Assembly: GCA_022836615.1 (NCBI GenBank) | Contig: MU405280.1 | Coordinates: forward strand, 1 to 64,000 | Source of the DNA: Annulohypoxylon bovei var. microspora | Taxonomy: Eukaryota > Ascomycota > Sordariomycetes > Xylariales > Hypoxylaceae | DNA length: 64,000 bases | Reading direction: 5' to 3' | Part shown: piece after piece, positions 9,565 to 21,627 of the stretch | Numbering within the stretch: position 1 is the stretch's first letter | Layout: the number at the start of each line of letters is the position of its first letter | The notes under the pieces: generated by a model | What the model was told of the DNA's origin: nothing | The model's database searches: none | What the model saw: only the letters and a program-made list of their open reading frames with translations | Program-made: the position numbers and the translations under genes

Positions 9565-12500
9565 AAGCTTTCACGATGAACAAGATGAAGTTGGGGTTTT
9601 TGAATCCAACCGTTCTACATCTATATCTTCATGAGTAAGCATTACGTGGGTAGGTTTATATGCCATATACCTACTATAGCATATCTACCTAAGTAGGTAT
9701 ATACCTAATGTAATACAAAGATCTAATAAATCGGCACTTTAAAAAACGGGTTTCATTCTACCGTGAGTCTTCGTCTGTGGATGTAGGTACGGAAATACCG
9801 TAGTAAAGATGGTTAAATCCTATCGCTATCGTACATGTACCCATTTATGTAAATGGCCCAGGGATGATTCAAATGGTAAGCAACCGTGCACAGACATCCA
9901 GCACCCCAATAAACGCTAAAAAGAAAACTGGAATAGGTACCTACCCTTTCAAAAATAAGAAATTGCTTCAAGATCCATTCTTACGGCCGTTTAAACTCAC
10001 TGCTAGTCTAGCTGTCTATGTATGTAGTCTGCTAGTGTACCAGACATGCTTGAGTCTGGTATTATAATGTATTTGTCTCCAACTTGATGTACTTAATTGT
10101 AACTCCCCAAACCCTTCAGCTGCTATGTGTAGCTTTGAAATGACGCCCGAGAGAAAGACTTGGACTAAATATCCTAGAATTCGCCCAACTTATTTGTCTG
10201 TAGTATTGGGAGGGACCCTGGCAAGAAGGCCAAGCTCATTGACACACTTATGAATTAAAGCACGACAAGTATAACACACTGCACTTCTGGCATGTGCGAT
10301 ACTGCATGCACGACTCGATGTGACTGGACGATGCCGTGCTAGCGAGACGCCGCGGAAGCATCACTCTTCAACCCCCTTCCCCAAGGGGTTCTTAGTTTAG
10401 TTCGATACAAGGGGGGTGTTCGACCGTATTCCGTATTTCACATGCAACTAGTCTTGATGGCGCAACCCGTAAGGCTTAGGATGATGTATGGAGTGCATAG
10501 GAATCGGTTGACTTGAAGCAGCTATTCCATTTTGTTGAAAGGTATGACGACGCGGTTCCAAACATTTATCTTGCTGTGAGCTATCTTATACGTAGGTATG
10601 TCAAGTTGTGAAGTACTGCACTATAGTACATTATGTAGGAGCCATTGGATTTTATGGGGTAGAAGAGGTAAAATAAGGATATCTACATATTATACTTTGT
10701 AGCCTCATGTTGGACTTTTGCCTTTATCGTGAGCTCTAAGGCTGTGGGTTTTCTTTTTGCATTGATAGGCACGACTGATGCTGATGATAATACTGTTTTT
10801 GGATTTCCCCCGTCTTGGCACGGCTATGCGTAAGTACTTATTCCTACGCTACCTACCTATTAAGTACATTCCTCTAGCTATCTAGGTATTAGGTAGCTCA
10901 TATCCTGGTAAGCGTAGATCCAAACTGACTTCGATGTTATTATTGTGAAAATGATTCTCTAAATGCGCATGTCCTTGCACCTACTATGTACATACATCCA
11001 AAGTTTGCTTCATGTGAGAACACTGCAGTTCAATTTCGTTCATGTACTGTGAAGTCGTTTCAATCTACTTGATGATGCATGTTGCTCACCCTGGGCTGGC
11101 TGGGGAAGCGGCAGACTTCCTGCTCCAATCAAAGCTCACCGATGAGTGCGGCTATTCAAGGGACCTTAACATCGTGGAAGAGAATTAGTGTGAGCTTTGA
11201 CCTCGCCTGCTTTGTTAAAGATTATGACTTGTCAATCTTTTCCATTTTCTAAACGACTTTACAGTTCACTAATCAAAGATATACCTAATAACTCCGTTTT
11301 TACGTATTTAACTTGTTTTTATTAACTGCTTTAGCAATTTAATTACTTAGTAAATATAATACTTGCATATTTTGAACCATCACGATAATACATATGTTTG
11401 GTTAAGATAATTGTTTAATTATTTTGCTTACGCATTAACATAATAAGTATGTTAATAAACGGAAGAATCTTCATTGAAATAAAGCCTTGAAGTTGAAACC
11501 TACTTACCTAAATAGGTATGTATGTACGTATATTAAGTCCATCATGGATTCGGCCAAGTTTTTGCTTTCGAGGCCGCTAGCTTCTATGTATGATAGTAAG
11601 CAATCCTATCGTGGCCCCCAGCTACGAGGACTTAACATGACGGATAAAGTCACGGTAGGAGTGAAAAATGCCACGTGAGGAAACCGTAAAATCCGAGTCC
11701 TTCCCCAGATTCTAGTGCTTGTAAAGACTCACAATATCATTAAAAATAGAAGCGAGTCGTTACTTAATTATATAGCTTTTCCCTAGATACATACATACCC
11801 GGCATATGAGTAGAACTCAATTAAATATATCACGTATTATTATCACAGGAATTCCATTAATGAATTTATCATGTATAAACCAAATGAGCTGTTAGAAATA
11901 CCTACTATGATAATAGGGAAGTCCAACTCTTGACATTGTCACCATGCGCAATACATGTCGTTAACCATTTCCCGAACGCCACGGAAAGGTGTAAGGTTGG
12001 AAAGCGTGGCTAATGCTAGGTTAAGACGAATCCCGGCAGCAGATCCTAAAGACCCAAGAACTTCCCAGGACTGGGTTTTTCGTCTGAATTAGGTTTGGAT
12101 TTTGCAGCGTCTCCAAACACACTTATACTATGTAGGTAATCCATGCAACTCCTCTCCGCCCACCGTCCGAAGCTGCAAACACCAGACTCCCTCGACTTCA
12201 AAACTAGTTCGTGACCTAACCCACGACATTGGTTCAGCCCTTGCTATACGCACATACCCGAAAACTGAAAGGGTTATCAGCGCCGCTTAACCCTTGAGGT
12301 TAGCTTCTGCCTCGCAAGGAATTCCCAAAGAGTAGAATGGTACCCTTGTTCAATCTGATATCTATCCTTAGGCTGGCTCGGAATTCACGACTATCCATTC
12401 GTTTGTACATTCACGCGTATGAGTGAATATATGCGATTGTAGTTCGGAGATCTCTCTAAAAGTCCGAATCATTATGTGAAGAAAACTCCTTACAATAAGT

Positions 12501-13201
12501 AGGTAATGTAAAGAATATGAATTCAATTATTAATATATACTGCTTTTGCTGTTTAGAAACGCGTGGGCTGAACTTGAAAACCCCCCGAATATAATTAGCT
12601 GAACGTTTGCTTGTGTGGAACGCGTCCCGAAAGAAAGCTGACTAAAGCTGAATTTAATGCACAGATTAATACAACGTCTAAGCATGTTCGGTATACCTGG
12701 ATTTACTTGTCCGAGAAAGCAAACGTAAGCATACGATGGGTCCAAACTTTCAAGGCCACATGCGCATGAATTTTTCTATCTCCCTTCAAATTGTAGACCA
12801 CCGTGCGAGTCATGAAGTTAATAAAAAGACATGCTCACTCTAAATACTGACACGGAGCAACAAGTTAAGTACATATGTATGTGATGTTTAATGTTGAATA
12901 GAGTTAAGGTTAAAAATTTTAGCTGATAAACGAACACGCTACCATGAAGCTAAATTCCCATGTGGGACTTGGGAAGACACTACTGCCCAAGGCGGCTAGT
13001 CGTTTGCTCTGCCATCCTTGCTCTCATTATGCTAAGCTGCATAGTAATATGGCCCCAATGAATGTAGTACCCCTATGGAAGTGGCCTACGGATGATTTTG
13101 GAAACCCCCGTAATAGAAGCCCAGACTTTAGAAAGACGGTGGTATGTATGGAGGTATGTACGTATGTAGATAGGTATAGGGAAGCGCTTCCCCAGGAACT
13201 G

Positions 13202-13227
13202 AGGGGTTCATCCATAAATGAACCCCT
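13202..13227. repeat. Perfect 10-bp stem hairpin
   Basis: AGGGGTTCAT at 13202-13211 pairs exactly with ATGAACCCCT at 13218-13227 across a 6-nt loop. No T-tract or gene end adjoins it. Confidence 0.75.
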
Positions 13228-13680
13228 GCGATTGGAAGTAAACTAGGTACCTACCTGAGGAGTTGGGCATTGGAAGATATGGCAAATTGGGGATTGGGTA
13301 CGTACACCTGCGGGATTGGATGTATCTAAGTATTATGTATTAAGGCAGGTAAAGGGGAATGGAAGCGACTATCCAAGGGTCGGATTTCAAGGCAGCTAAA
13401 CATTGCCGTTACGCTACTTGCATTACCGAAGCACTCAAGCTCCTCTTCGATGTACTGGATTGTACATCAGCGGAATTATATTTTCGATTTGTAGCTACCT
13501 TGTCTCGAGGTACATACCTATATACTCTGCTGGTGGCATTGGCAAATGGGAAAGCGTGCTGCATATTTGGCGTAAGAGCCTTAAAGACAACATAGTGACC
13601 CTCGACTTCCCCGTCCAATGTAATTTGTATTCTATCACTAGACGTTCGACCTACACTCGTTTTTTCTTCTTCCCATATAC

Positions 13681-13704
13681 TCCTCCTCCTCCTCCTCCTC
13701 CTCC
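13681..13704. repeat. (TCC)8 microsatellite
   Basis: Eight uninterrupted TCC triplets in a pyrimidine-rich stretch. The proline run it would encode in one frame is not part of a convincing gene. Confidence 0.85.
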
Positions 13705-14601
13705 ACCATTAAGAAGGGCGGATCAAAACATATCCCTTGGTCCAACACGAATGTTCCCTTTCATTAATCAATCTCGTCCGAGGAGAAACGGGACCAACCA
13801 TTAGGCCTCAACTGCTTATCCCCGCCACCCACACCAAACTCCGCCGGACGTTCAAACTTCTAAATACTCGAATCACCCCGGACCTCTTTACTGACAAACC
13901 AGCCCTATCATATATGACAGGCTGGTCGCCCTGAATATTTTATTCTACTTGGTTACCGTTGCCCACTTCTTTCCCAATAACCGGTATACCTATCCAGTGG
14001 CTACCTACCGTTGCTCTCTTGCATTGCGTATGCTGATCCATGTTCACCACTGCACTGAGCCGAGTGACTATAAGCCCTTGTGACACCACCAGCGGCGACC
14101 CTCTTGGCTAGCTGGCTGCTGCAACAACGTGTGTAGGAGAAGACCTGAACGAACTCCCAAACAGCTTCTCTCGCGCGAGACTACCATCCCAATCTCGCCA
14201 TCTCTTCCTGGACATTACACGAAACTTGTTCTGGGTTCAGCCTGTATGACTTTCCTACCTACCCGACGGTGACGGCGGGATCTGTGTCATACAATACTCG
14301 GTTATCCAGAGACACCTCGTTGGCTCGTCCGCCTGGGCCTTTCCCTAACTGTCCTGAACAGCCGACTCTTAATTCGGTCTCACGAAACACGAATTTCGGA
14401 ACTTGCCATCCCATCAGACTCGCTTCTGAGGAGCCACCTTGGGACACTACATCTTGTTCGTCCTCGGGTTTTTGTTGGCGCCCTCCGAAACAAGCATTTA
14501 GCTGGTGCCGGTTGACTCTTAAAAAGTCTTGGCTTATGGGTTGAAGTTTGATTTTCGTTGAACAGCAGTAGCATCTTCCAGGTGCTTGGATATCGAATCA
14601 A

Positions 14602-16655
14602 ATGGAGCAGACTTTTATGACCATTCATAGTTAGTACCCTTCATGCTTAGACACGATGGAAGCGCGGTGGTCCAGAGCAACGCGCTCTACCTTACGTGCC
14701 CAACCAGTCAAACGGCGACTAATAGTTGATACTTCACAGACCTGTCGCCAGACGCCAACATCCTCTTCGCATCTGAGTCGATTGTGGATATTTTAGGATA
14801 CCAACCGCAAGATGTGCAGGGCAAATCATGCTTCGATTATTTCCATCCGGAGGAGGTTCCGTTCGCGCGCTCCGTGCATAGTAGGGGCGTCCTCCTCGAC
14901 AAAGCAGCAGTTTTGCACTACGCCCGGGTCATGTCGAGGGATGGGCAATGGATAAGTTGCGAGTGCTGCTTCACGATAGTTCACGATGTCTTAGTAGCTT
15001 GCACGAGCGTTTACCGGCGTGGCGAAAGGAGTAAGAGTGCGTTCTAGATGTTCTACCATACCGTGGTTTAGGTCGTTCTAGCTGCTAACTGTTGGGTAGG
15101 ACGGGCGATAGAAGCACCCCAGATCCGGCGAATTTTCTCGTCTTCGCCAAGAGACCCGCGGTATCATATGCTCGAGCACCTTTCGCCCAAGTTCAAAATG
15201 CAACCAATGGAAAGGGAACCGCGGGCAGCTCTTATTCTTAACAGATTTACACGTACTTTGACGGTCATGTTTGCCACTAATGCTGTTGCTTCGATACTTG
15301 GTGTGAGACCTGATCAGGTCCAAGACAAAAGTTTTTACGAGTGCATCGCAGAGAACTGTTTAGCGGATGCTATCAAATGCTTAGAGAGCGCTAAAGCTAA
15401 TGATTCGATCGCTTACCTTCGTTTCTGGTACCGGGACCCCCGAAGGGAGGAGGATTTCGAGGATGAAGACGAAGGCGAAGACGACGAAGACGACGAGGAA
15501 ATCGCGCGAGAGCAAGATGGGAAAATGGTTGACGGCGATATTAGAACCTCGGATGCCTATGCTTACGTCGAAAATGCCATGGATGTCGATATCGACGGAG
15601 TTTGCGATCTTAAGATAAAGACCGAGACCAATGTTAGCCCAGAGCTGCCAAAAAATGTCGTCGTTAATGGAGATTCTCCGACTGGGCTCTTCACACCATC
15701 ATCGTTACCCGAGACTGGAAGATATCAGACGTCGGGAGAAACTTGCCACCAAGAAACAAACTCGGCAGGACGGATCAACGGGCGACGGGGCCGCCGGCGG
15801 AACCCAATTCCTACGTTTGAGCTAGAGGCCGTCGTATCTTGTACTTCTGATGGGCTGGTTGTGGTATTGAGAAAAGCCCGACCGCCGATTCCCTCTCTCC
15901 ATCCACCTCTACTTCCAGTCGATTTTGAGAATGGTCTCTTCGCTGCTCCGTGGAGCGAGCAGCCCATTCGGCCTTACTACCCCCCGGAGCATTTCTATAC
16001 CTTTCGGCCGCCTCTCCTACCACAATATATGCCTTTACGGGAGCATGTCAAGACCGCAGGAGGGCCGCCGATCGATCAGCTTATGAAGTCAATCCGGGAC
16101 GTGGCTGTGTTTGCGTGGGCAGTAGTAGGCATCAACGGTAATCTTGCCGCGTACGGTCGTGGCGTGCCAAGAGAGAGTTCACAGCCCCAGGATGGACTAC
16201 CACCAGCCTGGGATCCAAAGGCACCAAAGTCTTCGTATCACAGTCTTGAGCCGCAACCTCCTCAGCAATGGGCAGCCTCTTCGTCGGAGGGCCATTCAGC
16301 GGAAGCAATCGTGTCTACCGATTCACATTACGTATCTAACCTTAATAGCGATGCCTCACAGAGGTCTTATAGTTCTACTTCAACGGACCTTGACGGCGGG
16401 GATCCTGGCTACCCAAGTCCACCCCAATGGACGCGCTCGAGGCCGGCCGCGCCTACGTTCGATTCGTGGTGCCCATACGCCCAGGTGCCACCACCATCCC
16501 AGCCCTCGTCTGAGTTTAACCAGCACCTAACAGAACCGTGGGTAGAAGCTTCAGCTTCGTATACTCAACAGAACGCAAACAATTACGCGATTCCTACGAC
16601 GCAAGCACATGCATTTACAGAGGGTTCTCGAAGCTACAGAAATATGTGGCAGTAG
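14602..16655 (+). CDS. PAS-domain protein (624 aa)
   Basis: Three exons: 14602-14629, 14740-15030, 15100-16655. The first exon is only 28 nt and is joined by a 110-nt intron (GTTAGT to TTCACAG); the join restores a continuous PAS domain. PAS 1 covers about residues 5-105 (LSPDANILFASESIVDILGY, then CECCFTIVHDVLVACTS). A conserved linker with FSSSPRDPRYHML precedes a second PAS-like segment at about 135-200 (FATNAVASILGV). A Glu/Asp tract, a beta-rich segment (EAVVSCTSDGLVVVLRKARP) and a long Pro/Ser/Gln-rich disordered tail follow. It resembles a conserved but little-studied family of Pezizomycotina PAS proteins. No zinc finger or kinase domain is visible, so a sensory or regulatory role is inferred only from the PAS folds. 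Confidence 0.85.
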
Positions 16656-17646
16656 GACCTCAAACCCCAAACTTTACTTCCATAACGTTTGCATAAAACC
16701 TTTGTACTAATGATATGGTTATAATTAGCGAGGCCCGGATTCATTTTTTTTTGGCCTAGGCGTTCAGGGAATCATGGAGAAGCATCACTACTACGGCGCA
16801 TGTCTGTCTAGCGGGTTGTCGTATTATGCGAAATCCGGGTCTGCATTTAGGAAAATTAAAATGGAGTACTACGGGAGGGAATTCATGATTGTCATGCTCG
16901 ATTTTGACTGATAGGACATGGCATAATAGGAGGTACGGAAATATAGGCTCTGTGAAGCGGACAACAGACGCTTCACCAATTGAGATACCCATACTAGAAG
17001 GCATATTTGGGAAGAATAATGCAATATTGATGGATTTGCCTTCCCAAGTCGGATTGCCGTATGTGACTTTCCTGATCTAGCGGCAGTGCAGTCGAATGCT
17101 TGCATCATGAAGAGGAGTTCCTTCGAGGGAGGGTATTAAAATCGGTTTGAGCGGCTCGAGGTCCGTTATTGTGATACCTCATCCATCCATCCATCATTTC
17201 CATCATTTTCTCTATTTTTTAATGGCGGGCTGAATAGTACGGCAGTGGTAGATTGGTTCTTTGTGAAATGGATGGGTGTGACGAACTTGTAGGTACAGTA
17301 TGTAGGTATCTAGGTGTGTGTGACGTACCTTAGGTACGTGTAGTACAGTATTAAATAAGGCTCGTTAGAAGTGGCCAATCAGAAAGCTCTCATCCAGCCC
17401 CATATAATTTTAAGAGCTTTGACCATGTGAAGCTTACGTCTTTGTGAATTGACACGGTGGTACTTCATTGAAGCTTTTGGTATATTCCACCAACATTGAC
17501 ACTACAGCATATGCACGACTAGGAGGGTACTACCTCTCGGGTTTGATGGATGACCGCTTTATCCGCTAGTACTTGATCGAAGAGATTATTGAACAAGATA
17601 TTGAGACGATTGCTGCACGATCTGCCAAGCAAGTTACTTGCCCGAA
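16656..17646. other. Gene-free stretch
   Basis: The 3' flank of the PAS gene and 5' flank of the Yip gene. It contains a short CATC run near 17180 and TAGGTA-type tracts at 17291-17340. No other gene is seen. Confidence 0.5.
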
Positions 17647-18735
17647 ATGGCTTCTTCTACTAGCCACCACTATAGCAGTCCGCAGATAGACGACGACGAC
17701 GACGACCTAATCGATCCCGATGATGGTGAGTTATATCCAAGCTAATATAGCTTGCTCTGTTTTATTTCCATGCTTCGTCATAGTAATATACCCTAACTTG
17801 ACCCCCCTCCCAGCGGACCTCAACGACTTCGACGACCCCCTCTCCCACGCCGAGTCCCAACGCACGCCCCTAGTAACAGGCAACATCGGAGCGACCTCCT
17901 CCTCCGCGGCGTCGCAGGGCCGGCCCATCAACGAGAACTACCTGACGTCGCGGATCCCGGGGGAGGACCGGCGGGCGCCGCAGAACACGATCGACGAGAG
18001 CGCGTGGGAGACGCTGCGGCGCGACCTGGTGGCCGTGTGGTCCAAGATGCGCGAGGTGCTGTACCCGCGCTACCTCTTCGGCGGCACGATGTTCGAGAGC
18101 GCCGACGGCCTGCGCGGCGCCTACGCCAACCTGCGCGGCGCCGGCATCAGCGGCGCCCGCGACGAGCTCTCCAGCCTCGCCGGCCGCGTCATGGACCCCG
18201 AGAGCCTGCTCAACCAGAACAACATGAGCCCCGGCCTGAGGAACTGGGACATGTGGGGCCCCCTCATCTTCTGCCTCCTGCTCGCCCTGTTCCTGAGCCT
18301 TAGGGGAAAGGACGAGCAGAAGGATATCGTGTTCAGCGGCGTGTTCGCCATCGTCTGGATCGGCGAGGCCGTGGTGACGCTGCAGATTAAACTGCTGGGT
18401 GGCAATATGTGAGTTTTTGTATTCCTTTCCTTTCCCCTCCGTGCGCGGTCTGGGAGGGCAGGGTATGTGCTGACAGATTCGACAGTTCGTTCGCCCAGAG
18501 TGTGTGCATCATCGGATACACGCTGTTCCCGCTGGTTATCGCGTCCATAATGTCGGCCTTCGGCCTACCTACGATCCCCCGCATCCCCATCTACCTCGTG
18601 CTGGTGGGCTGGTCGCTCGCCGCGGGCGTTAGTATACTGGGCGGCAGCGGCGTCGTCAAGAACCGTGTTGGCATCGCCGTCTACCCCCTATTCGTCTTCT
18701 ACCTCGGGCTAGGATGCCTATGTTTCATCAGCTAG
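17647..18735 (+). CDS. Yip1-family Golgi membrane protein, Yip4/YIPF6 type
   Basis: Exons 17647-17725, 17814-18408 and 18486-18735 give 307 residues. The first exon contains an acidic Asp run (DDDDDD). The N-terminal half is hydrophilic and cytosolic. It leads through an amphipathic region rich in Arg/Gly/Ala to the Yip1 domain, which begins at the family hallmark RNWDMWGPLIF. Five hydrophobic segments follow: CLLLALFLSL, FSGVFAIVWIGEAVV, VCIIGYTLFPLVIASIM, YLVLVGWSLAAGVSIL and VYPLFVFYLGLGC. DMWGP rather than DLYGP points to Yip4/YIPF6 rather than Yip5. Family members bind Rab GTPases and act in ER-Golgi vesicle traffic. The coding sequence is markedly GC-rich compared with its flanks. Confidence 0.88.
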
Positions 18736-19298
18736 GTTAAGTTAGGTTTTCGCGACGAGACGAGACGAACGCCGGGTCGAGGACGCGGACGTGTTATGTT
18801 AGATCAGTCACGGGTTAGACGGGGTCGACTTTGATTGATGTAAGGTGAATTTGCATTGGACTGGCGCGCGGCATGTTATAATTGTGCTTTTATATTCTGC
18901 GCTTGCTTGTACTCTAGATATCATTGTATGATCAAGATATTCGAATTATGGCATGCCTATTGCCGTTTCACTTCTGCTACATTAAATGCTAGGGTGTGTT
19001 CCTCTTGGCTACTGGCGGCGGGACTGGACTAACCCGCTTCCCTAAAATATGAATTAGACGCTATCGCAGCTATCTAAAGCTATTGAGTTCGAGAGAATGT
19101 CAGTATATCTGACATAGGGTGTTGAGGCTGCCATGTAAAGCGTACCACTCATAGCTATAAACACAAGGTGTTTTGGTAGTCGTTACTATATTGATCTCAG
19201 GTTTTCATCCGTATTATTTGTGACTTGGAGCCCTTATATAACGATCCCAACCATCTAGGGGTATCTCTCATATGTATCATCTCTAGGTATAAAAACAC
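18736..19298. other. Convergent intergenic, nothing seen
   Basis: Between the convergent Yip4-like and Rrn11 genes. No additional gene or repeat is recognised; both 3' UTRs are expected here. Confidence 0.5.
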
Positions 19299-20687
19299 CT
19301 ACCACCCATCCTCAACAGTGACATCATGCTCCTCGTCTTCACCCGCACTCACGAACTTCAACGCCCACTCATCCAGCTCGCCTCCCCCATCCAATATCTT
19401 GCGAAACCACGCCCTTGACCTATCCTGCTCCTGCTCCCTCCTATCCAGCGCCCCGCGCTCCTCGACGGACCCGGCGCGGGCCCGCAGCGCCTCCTCGGCG
19501 TGGTCGCCGTCGAGCAGCCGCGAGGGCAGGTACAGGTCGCCGACGAAAAGCGCGAGGTTGGCGCGCAGCCGCAGCAGCCCGCGGTGCGCCGCGTACGGCG
19601 CGTTCTCCATCGTGGCGTCCATCTGGCGCGCGATGCGCTCGGCCGCCGCCTGGGTCTCGGAGCGCAGCGAGTCGCGCGCCGCCCACTCCATGCGCCGCCT
19701 GCCCACGCCCCGGCGCGCCTCGAACGCCTCGTCCATGTCCACGTCCATCCCCGCTCCCGGGTCGTCCGTGAACCCGTCTTCCTCCATGAAGCTGTCCTCG
19801 TTGTCGTTTTCCAGCGAGGCCTGGAGCCGGTGTGTGGCGCGCCGGAACTCGGCGTCGAGGCTGTAGATCTCGACGCCGAAGAGCGCGGGCCAGAAGTCCA
19901 GCGCGCTGGTCAGGTGCGGCCGGTGCTGGTCGTGCGGGTGCTGCTGGATCAGGTTCTCGAAGTACGCTCGGACCTTGTCCACGTTGGCGGCCGAGCCCCA
20001 GCGGCGCGGCTCTTCTCGTTCGGATGCTACGGTCTCATCGCTTGGCCGCGCCTCCTCATATCCATCTTCATTTGTGGCCTGCTGTTGCTGTAGTGGTTGT
20101 TGTTGTCTGTTCTGTTGCTCCTCTGCCTCCCCGTCTCGCATCAGGATCTCTGAACCCACGGCCCAGAGTCCGCCGAGCCGGATGTCGACCCATTTGCTCT
20201 GCACCAGGAGACCAAAGGCTCGCTTTGCCCGCGCGATATCGCCGTCGTTGAGACAGCGGTGCATGATAGCCGTCATAGTACTTATGTGTCTCAGCCGCTC
20301 CGTGAGCTGCTTCACCGTAGTCTCCTTATCTTGACTCCTTGCCGTGCCCCTATCATCCTCGCTCTCAGCCCCACTGAGGGTAGGTATAAAACTGCCGCTC
20401 CGTACTTCTTGTCTTTTGCTTATTGATGAGAGTGGTTTGTGTGGAAATAAGGGGTGTAATTTTGATGGTACTTCATCTATAGGCGACAACCCGGCTACAG
20501 CAAATTGTCGAAGCGTATCGGGCGTGTGGCTGAGGGGATTGATAGAGTCTGAAGGGAGATGTGATGGAATATCCCGCTCCGGTCCAGGCGATGCGTTTTC
20601 CTGCCCATCGCCGGTACTCTTTTTATCGCCAGCGCGTGAGTGTACCCCCAAGCGATAGCTAGGCACCGGAAGCGCGAACGGTCCCAT
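19299..20687 (-). CDS. RNA polymerase I initiation factor Rrn11 homolog
   Basis: A single uninterrupted frame of 462 residues. Residues 125-180 hold the Rrn11 signature (HISTMTAIMHRCLNDGDI, then AKRAFGLLVQ and LGGLWAVGSEIL). A second conserved part around 245-285 reads KVRAYFENLIQQHP and LDFWPALFGVEIYSL. Rrn11 is part of the core factor / SL1-type complex that recruits RNA polymerase I to rDNA promoters in the nucleolus, and its helical repeats are TPR-like. A Gln-rich spacer and acidic tracts separate the conserved blocks. The 3' half is very GC-rich, which produces long false open frames on the other strand. Rrn11 is fast evolving, so the assignment rests on these two blocks. Confidence 0.82.
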   Translation of the reverse strand: MGPFALPVPSYRLGVHSRAGDKKSTGDGQENASPGPERDIPSHLPSDSINPLSHTPDTLRQFAVAGLSPIDEVPSKLHPLFPHKPLSSISKRQEVRSGSFIPTLSGAESEDDRGTARSQDKETTVKQLTERLRHISTMTAIMHRCLNDGDIARAKRAFGLLVQSKWVDIRLGGLWAVGSEILMRDGEAEEQQNRQQQPLQQQQATNEDGYEEARPSDETVASEREEPRRWGSAANVDKVRAYFENLIQQHPHDQHRPHLTSALDFWPALFGVEIYSLDAEFRRATHRLQASLENDNEDSFMEEDGFTDDPGAGMDVDMDEAFEARRGVGRRRMEWAARDSLRSETQAAAERIARQMDATMENAPYAAHRGLLRLRANLALFVGDLYLPSRLLDGDHAEEALRARAGSVEERGALDRREQEQDRSRAWFRKILDGGGELDEWALKFVSAGEDEEHDVTVEDGW

Positions 20688-21627
20688 GGTTTCCTATTTC
20701 ATTCTTCAAGTCGACGCGCTCATCTAAGTTTGGTCCTGTATTGCAATTCTTCTAATTAATATAGTTAGGTACTGTTTAGTAAGATATTTTACATTCGCAT
20801 TAATATGAAAAGATTGAGTATAATTTGGTAAGTCGGTTTGCTCTTGCATTTTTGAGTTTCGTTAAAAATGATGGCAACTGCGCTTGCGGGCCGAGCCGCC
20901 TATGCATTAGTGGCTCACTCACTGTATCCTTTGCCTACACCTTCACTACAACTATTATTTCATTATTCACCTTCGGGTTAACTATCTTTAATAAAGACTT
21001 GGGAAAGAGTCTTAAGAGAGGTATAATAATATTTACGTATCCTACGGCAATAACTCCTTTTTATTCAGATAATTTACTTATTGCTCCAATTGTAGTTTAC
21101 TATTCCTTAGTCTAACCAGCGCATATATGCAGCACACTGGTTCAGCACACTGGTTACCCCTACTTCAAGACTGTAAACCTCCTTTAAATCCTATCCCAAT
21201 GGCTTTCTGGTATGACGTTTCGGGTTTAAGCCACCCACGGAGCCGTACGCTACGTAAATTAGAACGGCATAAGTTCATTGCATTGTAGTCTTTCAAGATA
21301 TTAAGCGAGGAATATTGTAGCTGCCCTATATTCATGTCTTCAGGTAGGATCTGATCTAGAACGACTGCGAACTGGGGACTCAATATCATGAAATTATTTG
21401 CGATAGAACCACTCTACGGACAAAAGTACTCGCCTATATTTAAGGTGATGGGTAAGAATTTAGATCACTCTGCAACGCACATAACACGATTAGTAACATT
21501 TCATAATATAGTTCGTAGTTCATATGTACAATGATTTCCTCTACTATCATGTGCTCTGTAATAGCACATGGAGGCGAATCCGTGGAGTTTTTGCAACCGC
21601 ATTGCATATCGAGCGGCGCGAGTTCAT
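20688..21627. other. Gene-free stretch with a 13-bp tandem duplication
   Basis: The upstream flank of Rrn11 and downstream flank of the complex I gene. CAGCACACTGGTT occurs twice in tandem at 21130-21155. No open frame has coding character. Confidence 0.5.

Larger units (their letters stand above)
8917..14601. other. Large gene-free region
   Basis: About 5.7 kb without a supportable gene. It holds a 9-nt minisatellite (9103-9157), a palindrome (9547-9564), a 10-bp-stem hairpin (13202-13227), a TCC microsatellite (13681-13704) and many TAGGTA-type tracts. Open frames up to 133 codons occur on both strands but lack splice partners or recognisable domains. The last few hundred bases should include the PAS gene promoter and 5' UTR. 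Confidence 0.5.

Noticed and set aside
12944..13246. Open frame of 100 codons
   Set aside because: It is mirrored by an opposing frame and contains the 13202-13227 hairpin and GTATGTA tracts typical of the gaps.
13403..13804. Open frame of 133 codons with a proline run
   Set aside because: The run is a TCC microsatellite; the rest is unrecognised and there is no splice or promoter support.
19441..20251. Several long plus- and minus-strand frames rich in Arg/Ala
   Set aside because: They are shadows of the GC-rich rrn11 coding sequence; only the 462-codon frame shows conserved family blocks.
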